A stretch of 64,000 nucleotides of DNA from Ophiodon elongatus (Eukaryota > Chordata > Actinopteri > Perciformes > Hexagrammidae). Position 1 is the stretch's first letter. The number at the start of each line of letters is the position of its first letter. The notes under the pieces are model-generated. The model was given only the letters and a program-made list of their open reading frames with translations. It was not told the DNA's origin and did no database searches. This document shows positions 13,915 through 25,175 of this stretch, piece by piece. The position numbers and the translations under genes were made by a program. Location: the NCBI GenBank assembly GCA_016806645.1, contig JACSYO010000566.1, forward strand, positions 1,134,001-1,198,000. The letters are read 5' to 3'.

Positions 13915-15164
13915 TGCACCATGCTGGCAACAGGTGTGGCTGAAACAATTTCCAAGTTGTGTGTTATTAAGAGTAACCACATGCACCTGCTTGCCTCTGA
14001 CTACGACTTGACTGAGAATTATTTAATTGCCGATGCGGGTTCAAACTCTCTCAGAAGACAACCCGGGGACTATTCAGCCTGACTAAAATACACAGCTGCT
14101 ACCAACAGAAAACTCTCTGTCACTGGTTTCGCCCTCCCACCGCCTACATTCGCCCATCTCAGAGTTGTTGAGCTTCTCTGCGAGCGTGGGTTTCGCTACA
14201 GCTGCCTTTAAATACGTTCTCCGTATTGATTTGAGTCTGGCTATAACCTCGTATCAGGGCTTTGCAAAGTTCTCTGCTACATTAAGTCCTGGTCCTAATT
14301 GAAGCCTCCCAGAGGCTAACTGGCTCGATTGCTCCGACATGTCAAAAAGCATCAGTCAGTTAAATGGGGCTGGGAGATGGTGAGCCGTTATTGCTGCTAC
14401 TGCTGCTGCCTGCAGACTGTGACCTTGTGGGGAGACTGAGCTTGAAATGTCTCCTCTAAACTCGCCGCTTCCCTGGAACTTCCAAGTACTTCTCTTCTTG
14501 ACTCGATAGCCACCAATGAGTAAGTGTGTGTGTGTGTGAGCGCATGTGTCTTTTGTATGTACCTTCAATCGCATGCCATGTGTGAGCATGTACACAGATT
14601 TCCGAGGCCGAAGGCTGCGGGCTAAAATGAATGACAGTTTCTCTGAGTGGCTGGTGATCCTGCAGCAAAATCCTCCCAACGATTCACCCTGCAATGCTGG
14701 GATGGACAAATTACACGGCTGAATCTGCCAGGAGAATGGGCCAGAGCAACCAGCACTGTATGTGAGGGATGACTACAGGGTGTTGCCATAGTAACGCAGA
14801 GGTGTTGACAAGGTGTGATAAGCAACATGCGATCAATGTTATTTGTAGATATAAAGTAACTAAGCTAACGTGCTGTAAGTCATGAATGCATCGAACGAAT
14901 GTTCTCAATCATAATTACACAACGTATTATTTGTGATATTGAAGCTGTAAAGAAGCGAGTGCAGAAGTGACAAGATCCGTGTTTCACTACTCTAGTAAGG
15001 AGGACAAGAAGATGCTGTATATGAGTATGGTGTCACTCTCTGCAGCTCAGTGTCAGGAACTAGTGGATCACTTCAGAAAGACGAAGCTGCAGACACCGCT
15101 CAGCACTGAGGTAAGAGGTAGACATGGTGCAGTCGCAAGTATCCATTCATACATGCCAGCCACT
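9816..15164. other. Non-coding, no gene recognised
   Basis: Mostly unique AT-rich sequence with the long GT tract at 13.8 kb and a short GT tract at 14525-14538. No exon with plausible splice sites plus recognisable protein was found. Confidence 0.65.
13821..13914 (+). repeat. (GT)n microsatellite, about 94 bp
   Basis: GT tract interrupted by CTGTCT near the middle and AT near the end. It opens artificial frames of Cys-Val or Thr-His repeats on both strands. Confidence 0.98.
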
Positions 15165-15525
15165 TTCCAGGTCTAAAAGCTCATATTCCATTGTTAAATC
15201 AGTGGCAGCCAGTGTGCTGTTCTTTGCCGTGGTGTGCAGGAGAGGCGGTACTGAGAGGGAGGAGGCAAGTAGAATAAACAAACTGGTTCTAAAAAAAAAA
15301 GGCCGGCTGCTACAGCCTGAAGGCAGTAGCAGGGCAGAGGGCGCGGACAAAACTGAAATCTGTCCGACACAAAACCTCCCGCCCCCTCTACTGTGAGCTG
15401 CCATCGACAAAGCACCTGGAGCCTCTGGCTCTTACCCCCAAGGTGCAACACAAAGTGCTTAAGGCGCTCTGCTGTGCCAACAGCCATCAGACTGTACAAT
15501 ACCTGTTGTGTGAATAGCCACACTC
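15165..15525 (+). pseudogene. Decayed non-LTR retrotransposon (LINE) fragment, end of reverse transcriptase ORF
   Basis: The frame near 15175-15300 reads SVAASVLFFAVVC, then INKLVLKKKGRL. I recognise this as the end of the reverse-transcriptase region of fish L2/Rex1-like LINEs, where similar SVVASVLFYAVVCWGG and RLNKLVRKAGSVLG blocks occur. A second frame at about 15455-15510 reads RRSAVPTAIRLYNTCC, matching the usual ORF2 C-terminus (SFVPTAIRLYN). The two blocks are in different frames, separated by a stop near 15394 and a deletion, so this is a dead 5'-truncated copy. The clade call is from memory of motifs; a database comparison would settle it. Confidence 0.6.
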
Positions 15526-15757
15526 ACAGCCACCAAGGATGATGCTGGTGCATGGAGCCTCGTCTTACTGAGAAATTAACCTGAAACACCATTATGCTCC
15601 GAGATGGTTCATTTTGCATCGATTGGAGAGCTCATCTATAACTGTAATATTATTTTTTTAATAAAAAAGAGCGCTCAATTTATTATGCCTTATTCATAAT
15701 CACGATTTCCGGTAGAGACGACAAGTTCTTGTGCTAAAGATATTACTGCTGCATCTT

Positions 15758-16135
15758 ATTAAAGGGGTACTCTGGCAATTCGGTTTACACCTCCATATAG
15801 TGTGCCAACAGATTGAGTGTCCAAACTTTAAGGAATTATCCGGACTTTAGTCTCTAGTATGGCTCAAGCTCCAAAACACTGAATCCTACACTTCCCATAA
15901 TGCATCTCAGTTGCATAGCTCCTTGCAACTGCCTACCTCAGTGCCCACATGTTTTAAACCCCACACCTTCAGTTTGTAGCACAGACTTTCTTCTATTGCG
16001 AAGTTATGGTCAAAGGCCCAAGTGTAGCTGTGTTGCGCTCTCTAGGTGCTTAGTTGACGTGTGCGGTGATGGATTATCAAGTGAATGAAGCTATGCTGAC
16101 TTTAAGTCCACCTGTTGCCACCAAAATGCCGTGAT
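15758..16135. repeat. Teleost interspersed repeat, probable DNA-transposon-derived
   Basis: Begins with TTATTAAAGGGGTACTCTGG and contains blocks (CTACACTTCCCATAATGCA near 15886-15905; AGTTATGGTCAAAGGCCCA near 16002-16021) that I recall from high-copy percomorph repeats. It contains a 62-codon open frame with no recognisable domain. The right boundary is not clear, and no matching inverted terminus was found within 400 bp. Confidence 0.4.
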
Positions 16136-18065
16136 AGCACAGGGAATCTACTCATCAAGGTCTATAATTTATGCGCTGCCACTTCAGAAAATCAGTCAGC
16201 TTCACCCAAAAATGTGGATGTGCAGAATATAAAATCTCATGTTCAACTTCTGCCACCATACAAATGCAGAACAGTTCCAAGGAAAAATTAAACGGGGTAC
16301 AGTGTAGTTCTTCTAAGGAGTATATATTGCAAAATGCATTACATATGAATCAAAGTGCAGTTCACAGGCACCTATTAACAGTAATTTGCTTTATACCTAT
16401 TTATTTACTGTTCGATAGGTCAAAGAACAGGCGCATAAACAAAATAGATGCCTTCTTCTATAACCATACATTTAAGTGCCGACAGCAGGTTATTAAAATT
16501 CTGAACAACCTGACTAATGTATTCGTCAATGCTATGTTTTAAATTAAATTCACTGGAAGAATCTTTATGAACTATATCCAAATGTCAGTAGATAGCTATA
16601 GCAGCTGCTGTTTAAGATGTAAACCTTTCATCTTTGTAGGTTATGTCATCAATGAAACAAATATTGTAATCAAAGTAATTAACATGGATTGAAGAAACAT
16701 TGGACGTACGTATACTATATTGTCCTCTAAACACCTGCTTGTTCTTCATTTGCTGTCAGTAGTTTTCCATCCCTGTAACAGCAAAGATTACCATAAAGCC
16801 TGAATCAAAAATAGTGCATCATTTAGGGACATTGTTTTTCTTTCTTATCTTCCTCTTGTGGGTGTCTTCTTTTCTAATCTAATCTAGTTTGTTGCTTGCT
16901 GTTTTGCCACTTAGGGCATGAATAGCACTAGGTTTGGGATTGAAGTTTAGCAGTAGGCAGTCATGCACCTTTGATTGATACTGAAAGATTATGGCTTCAT
17001 AGTCTCTCCCTGTCAACCCGTCGTAGGAGAATTGTGGATAGCGACGCTGGAGGGGCCTTTGCTTACACAGCACTGTTTGCCTGGAACTGCCTATCGACAT
17101 GGGCCATAAATCACTCTCTAATATTTTTATGCATCCAGTTCATCCAACTGCTGCTAATGTTTCCTTTCCATGCTTCCTTTGTAACTCATTTGAGCTGAGT
17201 GGCGATGCATGACAATGTGTGCGTAATGGGGATTGCTAGAATCAGCTTGGCAGAGACACGGCTTCGTTCGGGATTGGCTTAAAAGTGCAACTCCCGTGAC
17301 CTAGCAGCAATGTGTAACATCAAGATTATGTGAAAAGGGCAATAGAAGACAAATCAAATGCAGCCTTGAATTGTAAGGGCTTGCCCCCCGATGTCATTGT
17401 AGTAGCCCTAATCCTACATAAATCCTGTGTCAGTATTTTAATGGCTTCCATAATTCTTCAAAAACTGTCAAGTTGCATTAAGAAACCTGTCTCTCAAATG
17501 CTCAATGCTCAAAATTTTTTTTATCCCCGATCCCCTGCACATTTCTACAATTGAATCATATGCAAGAAGTGCCAAGCAATTTTTCTTGGAAGTGGTCCTA
17601 ATCCTAAAGCAGCTAGATTTTTTTGTTGCCTTGGTGGACCATTTCATCTTTGACCCCGACCCTAAACAAGCTCCCGGCACAGTGACTGTGGCTGTTGTTG
17701 CCCTCGTTGGCATCATGTCCTGACCTTCGCTGCCTTGGCATGTCACACTCTTATCAAATGCTATCTGATGGCACCGCAGGGCCCGAAGCAAGCAAGGAAA
17801 CACTCTGATACGATCTGTCTGTCTGGTTAAAGAAGATCCCCTCTGCCCCCCTTCTCTTCTCCCTCTCCATCAACAGTTGTGGCAGCTTGAGGGAAACTTA
17901 GTGCTGCGTCTGTCTTTCATTTCGGTGATTTTTCTTTCTTTTTTTTTTTTTGGTGCAAGTTTACATTTCTGGATGTCTCACTTTAAATGTGTGGATATGC
18001 ATGTTTTCAGATCCATGTGTGCATGATAAGCAAATGCGATCACGCTAATAGGATCAGTAAAAGAT

Positions 18066-18152
18066 TTTAGGGGAATAAGATGATTGTCTTTCTTGAGTTA
18101 GATGAAAAGATTGATGCTACTCTCATGTATATTACAGCTTAGTTCGACATAA
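18066..18152 (+). repeat. Relic of the GATTGATACCACTCTC repeat family
   Basis: Reads TTTCTTGAGTTAGATGAAAA, GATTGATGCTACTCTCATGT and ATTACAGCTTAG, matching the left half of the family seen at 29900-30066. The right half is missing. Confidence 0.45.
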
Positions 18153-18341
18153 AGGCCTGAGGCACAAAATATCTTGTTTAATCCGGACTGTTCGCTAAAC
18201 CCCTCCCCAGAACAGTGATTGTCCAATCCTCGCTTAGCAACCATAACTAGGCATACCAGGTCTGTCAAGCTTTGAATTCAAGAACAATACTTGGCATTTC
18301 AGGAATTTGGTTTTGAGCCTTTCCAAAAAACATACAAAAAA

Positions 18342-18359
18342 AAATATATATATATATAT
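18342..18359 (+). repeat. (AT)n short tract
   Basis: AT run following a poly-A stretch. Confidence 0.9.
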
Positions 18360-19009
18360 TGAATGGTTTAAGTGGTGGGTTTCTCTGCTATGCTCTAATG
18401 TTGGTGTAGCCCGCTTAGTGTTCACAGGATACTCAAATAAATGGTTGGACCAGGGTCTAGGTTCATAAGGAGAAGTTAGAAAAGAAGAATAGACACATGA
18501 AGGAAATGGAGCCACTGAATGAACAATTATATTGAACCTTGTGAAAATAGAAAAAATAACATACTTTCAAATGACATCTTGCACAACATTGACAATGCTC
18601 TTATCGACATATTACCCCACACATTTCCATTGAAATGGTAAAAGTATCCCTGAATTGTTTCAGTGATCCTTCAGTTTGGCCAGTCACATGATCCGGCCAA
18701 TATCACAGCATGGCATTTTACAGGCAAAGAGGTGAAGAAACATCGCTCCCCCTGCAGAGAGAGTGGCCCTGACATGCGATGTTTGTCAACTAGACCACCG
18801 AGTTGTACGTTACAATCACGCCACACTAGTTTCATGTGTTTTGCAGTCACGGTCAGCGCACGAGAGCCGAACAGGAGATGACACTGCTGAGTTAGCGACC
18901 CAGCCATACTGACAGACCACTTTACTTAATACACTTTATTTCATATCATGTTTATGTCATCTACATGTTAGTTAAACGTGGTCAGAGATACAATAAGAAA
19001 AGAATACAG

Positions 19010-19330
19010 TATGTATTTTATTTTTAAATGAAGTTAGGTGGCAAGTGCATTTTAGTAACAAATGGTGTTCAGTGACACAATAAGAATACAGTTAGGTTTA
19101 GAAAAGATGGTGAAATACTTAGTTAGGTTTAATAAAATATGTTGAAATATTTAGTTAGGTTTAAGAAAAGATGGTGAAATACTCTGGTTAAATAAAAGAT
19201 GGTGAAATACTTAGTTAGGTTAAATAAAAGATGGTGAAATACTCAGTTAGGTTAAATATGCACTTTATTTTCCTTAAATGTTTTATGGCAAGTGCATTTC
19301 AATGCAGTGTGTTCACTGCTCAGTGACCAT
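19010..19330 (+). repeat. Direct duplication flanking the minisatellite
   Basis: GGCAAGTGCATTT followed by a GTTCA...CAGTGAC segment occurs on the left (about 19039-19078) and again on the right (about 19291-19328). Both are preceded by similar TATTTT..TTAAATG sequence, so the array sits between two diverged copies of a segment of about 60 bp. Confidence 0.6.
19091..19258 (+). repeat. Minisatellite, about 32-bp unit, five copies plus a partial
   Basis: Unit of the form GTTAGGTTTA-(A)GAAAAGATGG-TGAAATACTTA. Successive units are about 31, 32, 32, 28 and 32 bp and end with a 13-bp partial. Units differ by point changes and one 4-bp deletion. Partly similar sequence (TTAAATG...GGCAAGTGCATTT) flanks the array on both sides. 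Confidence 0.85.
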
Positions 19331-21117
19331 GTGCAATGCAAATACCTTTTTAAAGCAGTTTTGATGCAATTTGTCCGCTTAGTTATCAATATGTTATGTA
19401 CGTATTAGACTATCCAGGTGGTACAAAGAAAGTTGTATTTTCAGCTCTATTTTCTATGCCAGACTATTCTCTTCTGGGAGCAGTTACTTCACATGCTTTT
19501 CTCTTAGTATTATGAAGTATGTACTTGTTTACATGTGTTTTCTTGTTCATAACCATCAAATAAGCAATATCAAATATACCCAAAGTTACACAGTTATTTG
19601 ACTCTTTCCAACCACATACTGTACTTCAGAAAAACACAAATCATACAGTCACAAAAAACAAAGGTCTACAAGAAATATTGAATAAATCCTTTAAGACATG
19701 TGCACAGAACTACGGGATCACATTTTATCTCGTACCGAAGACTAGATTTATTGCCTTTTGAAATCATTGAAAAGCATCTAATTACAGGTTTCATGATCCA
19801 CTGTACAACTTCAGCAAACATTGCCATTTGTTGGGTTTAGTGTGCGGGAACCCTGACTAATAGTACACAGTGTAACCTTGTATTTCAATTCACACAGATG
19901 TTTGTTGGGAAACATGAAACAAAAGGAGAACGCTACTAATGCATCATCCCACGCACATCATTCACTCTCTCACAAAAACACATACTCATAAGAAAACACA
20001 CATAAACATCGCAAATGAATATATATTTACATCTCCTTCGCCCCAGGTGCTATAATGAGCCTGCATTATTGTGCTGCTCGGCTTTGAATGTGATAACATT
20101 CAATAAGCATTCAACAGTCAATGGTTTCTCCTGTAAATGCCTCTGTCTGCTCACTTTCCATGCTGTTATGAAGTGATGCAGTAATTGTATTTTACAAATC
20201 ATTCTGGTTTAAAAACTGTACAAATTTAGCCTATGAGAGAATATTTCCTCATGGGCTTGAAAAAAACTAACCATCACCAAGGTAATTTAGGGCTTTACAA
20301 TGCTCATATGGGTAACTGAATGCATCATCAAAAAATATATCCCTTCTAAAGTGCCTGAGATGAAAATAGGACATGAAAACAGAGCTGCTAGTGACAATAT
20401 TTTGACACTGATGAATGAAGTCCGACTTCCAATAATGGGCTTTAGTCAGTAGCTCAGTTAAAAAGACTAAATATATAAAATAACTCGTTCCTCTATTTAC
20501 CCTACTTGACTGAAGTGGCAATTCAGTTTGCAGTGGTCATCAGGATGTGAGTCACTTTGGAAAGGTGATGGCCCTAGAAGCACTCATTATAACAGCCGGC
20601 GATGAGAGCCGGATGGAGTGGCAAACTGAAGATATTTGTTTTGCAGGCTTGTGAATTTCTACATGTTGGGTTTTGAGCCTCTCAGCTCAAGAAAACATTA
20701 ATCTGCATTAATCCCTCCTTCTTTTGTATTCCCCTTCCTTTAAATTGCAAATATCAACTTTTTTTTATTTCGTTATTGACCACCGAGAATGGTATCCCTC
20801 GTCTGGCTTAGCAAACAAGCAAACAGACCCAAAAGCACTTAATTGATTATGATGGCCCATTTGGCCTCGTTTCAGCGACATCGGGTCACTTTTTCAAAAC
20901 ACTAGGCCGGCGAGACACGACACGACAAGACAATTCAATAAACACTCTGGTTTGTGTGTTTTGACGGCCTCTAATGCCGTGGCCTGCTGATTGCTCCTTT
21001 TTTTTTCTACAGTGAGCTCATTTGACAGCGGCGCACAAATAACAGGCTGTGAAAGTCCACAACATTCACACATACACACACATATTGTCTTTCAGTTTCC
21101 CAGAAGCCCCAACACAC

Positions 21118-21169
21118 CTGCACACACACACACACACTCACACACACTCACACTCTCACACACACACAC
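21118..21169 (+). repeat. Imperfect (CA)n microsatellite
   Basis: CA tract with repeated CT interruptions, ending at ACGCAGG. Confidence 0.95.
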
Positions 21170-21256
21170 GCAGGCTGTATTTATTTTGCTCTCCTCTCCC
21201 AACCACCACAATTTGGCAGGTGGCACAGTGCCGGTTTCCATTAGAGAAAAAAAAAT

Positions 21257-21273
21257 AGAGAGAGAGAGAGAGA
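21257..21273 (+). repeat. (AG)n microsatellite
   Basis: Short AG run following a poly-A stretch. Confidence 0.9.
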
Positions 21274-21689
21274 AAAATCTATAAAAGCAAATAAACAAGA
21301 GTGGGAGCTGCTGCCAACTTGCTTGCATTCTCCACGAGATAATAGAAATGGAAGTACAATAAGGTCCCTGTATAACCTCCCACAGAGAGGTGTAACAGAG
21401 TTCACTTTCCTGCATTTAGATTCTGGCTTTGGCACCGGTTAATGCTATATGATTTGGTGTAAATGAATCATACACATCTCTACACAAAGCACACAGAGAC
21501 TGTGCAGGCAAACAGATACGCCACACAGTTTGTGGCACAGGCATCCAAAGTAAATCTCAAATGTTCTTGTCTTTTAGTTTCGGGCGTTTTTTATTTATGT
21601 ATTTATTTCAATAATATAACTGAAACGGTTGCATAAGTGGTTCACACAGGAAAAGAAGCAGGTGCAGCTGCAGTCATGCAGGTGTATCA

Positions 21690-21890
21690 GCCTGATTTGA
21701 TCGCTGAAGAAGCGCCTGTCATGAGGTAGTTACAAATAACTGATTTTGTTATGCATGCGTCAGACTCATTATCAATTAAACAGCTGTATAATGCGGAGGC
21801 AGGGGCTTGTCAGTGGGGAGCAATCATAAATTATGTCAAAGCTCTTTATTTTAGTGATTGATCATCAGTGAGCCTTAATCTCTGACCTTG
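21690..21890. promoter_or_regulatory. Possible conserved regulatory element (weak)
   Basis: Repeat-free segment containing TGATTGAT (21855-21862), which fits the PBX-HOX TGATTNAT site, an ATCATAAATTATG stretch, CAATTAAA, and a CAGCTG E-box. Developmental enhancers often look like this, but cross-species conservation cannot be seen from one sequence. Confidence 0.2.
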
Positions 21891-23856
21891 GATTCTGGAT
21901 CCATAAAAATAAAAACAAAACCCCAGAAACGACTACTTCTGCAGACAGAACTAAGTTTAGTCATTAATGCTCCTTTTATGTATCAAGCACTGTACAACGC
22001 TGAAGGCCTCAGGTTTTATGCAGGGACACAGATGCTTTTATGTTCTTTGGAATGGGATGTAACGGTGCCGGGTTGGCGTTGGTTCATCGGTCCATTTCAC
22101 TTCCTCAATGTCCTCATTCTTCTGACAGCTATTGTGGAGAGAGAAGGAGCCTCATCAAAGCTTGTCCTGTCGTCACTCTCTTCTCTTCCCACGCTGAGAG
22201 CAAGGACGGATAATAAATAATACGACACTAAAGCAAAGTAGCGCATTTACCCAAATGACGTATAATTATTCCTTTAACTAGTAGCCGGCACAGCAAACAG
22301 TAGGCACAGTAGATCTCAACAGCACCAAAAGTGTTCTCAAAAGTCTATCCAAAGGTTCACAAGTGAAAAAGCACAGCACTGAGCTCTCATTAGCCAACAT
22401 GTTCAGCATTGCAAGAGCTTTGCCTTTCAAGGTCTGAATATGAAGCGCTGACTTCAATAATACAAACTCAAAGACGTGATACGATAGACAACATTAGCCT
22501 CCTGGCATCTGGATCTCTCTGCAGTCCTCCGCGGTGTGGGTGATGCATGGCCCACTTTGAGCGCTGTAGACGTGCTCTGCTGAAAAGGGCTTTTTGGGGG
22601 AAAGACCAGCCCTTAGGTAAATTGCCTGTGATACTCCGAGCGTTCATATAAAGCATCCTCATGGACGGCAGGCACAAAGGCATCCCCTTTGTGTTGACTC
22701 AAAATCCTATTTGCCTAATTAGGCCAACTGGGGTCTGTAACTGTTTGAGTCATTGTGGGATCACGGACGCCCGCAGGTGAAAATGCAGATGAAAGGCTTC
22801 AGACTAAGAGAAGAAAGCAGCTCTCGTGGTACATGTATTGTGCAACACAGGGTTAAAGAAACGCAGGAGAAAGAAAGGGAGACATGGATTGGAAAAGGCA
22901 GTGTGGGAAAGATGGACAGAGACTGAGCTGTTTTAGGCTCTGAGAAAGCAAAGATGAAACCAAAAAGATGAATCGAGGTGGAAGGATGGAAAGAGACTTC
23001 CTTTCACCCTTAGCTCATTTGTCCTGTGGCCACAGAACCTGAGGATAGAGATGCTCTAATGAGCAAAAAGAACACTTCCTCATCATCGTGTGTGTGTTTG
23101 TGTGTGTGAATATAGCTCATGCTGCGAGCAGTGGGGGTTTTTAAGCTCTTTCATTAATCTCACAGGATGTCAAATGGGCCACATGCATGTGTTGCAGTTT
23201 TGCTTCGGCTAGAACATTATTGTGTGGCAGTTCTGTTCTCCAGCACTCACACTGATGATGTACTATCATGGCAGCCTGCTCTGCTCAGAAGAATACTCAT
23301 TTGAAGTTCCATTATTGTGATGTAAAACCAAACCAGATTTACCAACACTGAAATAAACCAGAGTAAGACCAGCTGAAAAAGAGGAAAAAGAGGGGGGCTT
23401 ATAGACGAGATTCCCGAGTGTCCTTGTGTTTTTGTTTTTCTCTGTATTACTCTTCAGCAAAATTCCGCATAGAGAGGAAGTTGCATATCAATCCCTCATT
23501 ATTCCTGTTCTTTTAGGTGAGGTGTGTGTGTGTGTGTGTCTATGGGCGAAACTGAACAACGCAATCAGGGAGAGCATTCGAGTTTTGGTGTGTGTGCTTC
23601 TTGTCAGGAGCACATGTTCTCAAAGACCCCCACAGCCTGTGGGGCTGATGAGCATTGATTGGATGAATTAAAATTATCAGATGCTGCTGAAGGCCGCCCA
23701 GTACTTTGTGTTTGTGTGCGCACAAGGAGCCAGGTGTTTCTGTTTACTTTTTGTTATCTTTAATTTACTTTTTTGTCCTCTTTAAACAAAATGTGCTTTC
23801 GTAAATGAACATACAGTCAATTTATTGTTGCCATGTGCAGCTCGAGGCCCCCCAAC

Positions 23857-23860
<4 letters not shown>

Positions 23861-23920
<60 letters not shown>
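23861..23920 (+). repeat. Pure (GT)30 microsatellite
   Basis: Sixty uninterrupted bases of GT. It faces a CA tract 150 bp downstream. Confidence 0.98.
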
Positions 23921-23924
<4 letters not shown>

Positions 23925-24070
23925 ATATGTGCCTGCATGTATGCTGGCGATGATGCCCTTGTAGATTACATGGGGAGCGCAATCTGTGTTTAGCACACTC
24001 GCCTTTAGCGGGCGGATTATGGGATGAACAGAGTGGCAGGCTCCTGTCCCCATACAAACACACATTAACT

Positions 24071-24082
24071 CACACACACACA

Positions 24083-24148
<66 letters not shown>

Positions 24149-24161
24149 CACACACACACAC
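24071..24161 (+). repeat. (CA)n microsatellite, about 91 bp
   Basis: CA tract with single TA and CG interruptions; opposite in orientation to the GT tract at 23861-23920. Confidence 0.98.
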
Positions 24162-24349
24162 AGATACACATTGTAGGTATTCCTGCCGGGTCCTGTAGGA
24201 CAGATGCAAGGTGACGATCAGCTGAGAGTGAGCAGTGGAAGTTGCTCCCACACACTGATGCTCATTTATCTGCATTTGCACATGTGCTGACTGCCTGATT
24301 AGTTAGGTGCGTACAGTATTCACACCCTGCAGGCATCTTATTGTGGAGC

Positions 24350-24350
<1 letters not shown>

Positions 24351-24386
<36 letters not shown>
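24351..24386 (+). repeat. (GT)n microsatellite
   Basis: Third dinucleotide tract within 530 bp, with one TT interruption. Confidence 0.96.
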
Positions 24387-24388
<2 letters not shown>

Positions 24389-25074
24389 AAAACACAAGGA
24401 AGCGTTTTATTCTGTGCTGTTATATTCACACTTTGACATTATTGTTTTCTATACAAACCCTAATTATTTATTTCAACTACACTGCTTACGATGTGGTACA
24501 GTGTCTGAGTGAGTTTTTTGATTCCCAGGGTTAATTGATAGTTTGATATAAAGGGAAATAACATTTAATGCTTTTATGCTATTAGGCTATTTATGACTCT
24601 TTTCAGCCTATATTTTGAAGCTTGATTAATTATGGGACATTAGGAGCTGACGCAAAAAAAGGTCTCCCTTTGATGACTGGGTCACTCATATAGACAAGAC
24701 CTTTTGTTTAATGGTGAAAATATCATGTATTTGTGGACAAAAGTGTGTTATCTATAAAGCCTCATTATCTAAATCACACCTGTTGTGTTCTCCTGTCTTT
24801 AGCCTCTTACCCCTCTTTGGCCTGTCGTTTTCACACTTTGTGCACGCGACGCTCACCAGCAAACACACAACTGTTCACATAATGTTCATCACATGCACTC
24901 ATACACACATAGGCATATGTTGACTTCTATGTGCACACATCAGCTCACACAAAGTCTGCTGTGAACACACAGAGGCACTTTCCTCTGCCTCCCACCGTGA
25001 TCTCAAGGACACTGAGTCAACATTTACTGGAGCTTTGATGGCTTTACAGCCTGCGTTATTGCTGCCTCCCTTTT

Positions 25075-25175
25075 TCCTCCTCCTCCTCCTCCTCCTCCTC
25101 CTCCTCCTCCTCCTCCTCCTCCTCCTCTGCCTCCTCATCTGCCTCTACATCTGCCTCCTCTTCCTCCTCTTCCTC
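25075..25175 (+). repeat. (TCC)n trinucleotide tract with degenerate tail
   Basis: Pure TCC from about 25075 to 25127, then CTCC/TCTGCC-type variants to about 25175. Reading it on the plus strand gives a poly-Leu frame and on the minus strand a poly-Arg frame, both artefacts. Confidence 0.96.

Larger units (their letters stand above)
16136..19009. other. Non-coding, no gene recognised
   Basis: Unique-looking sequence apart from one repeat relic at 18.07 kb and an AT tract. The 123-codon frame at 16171-16542 is low-complexity and unrecognised. Confidence 0.65.

Noticed and set aside
13795..14082. Cys-Val and Thr-His repeat frames on both strands
   Set aside because: Artefacts of the GT microsatellite, which has no stop codons in several frames.
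23782..24281. 154-codon and shorter Cys-Val/Thr-His frames
   Set aside because: Created by the GT and CA microsatellites.
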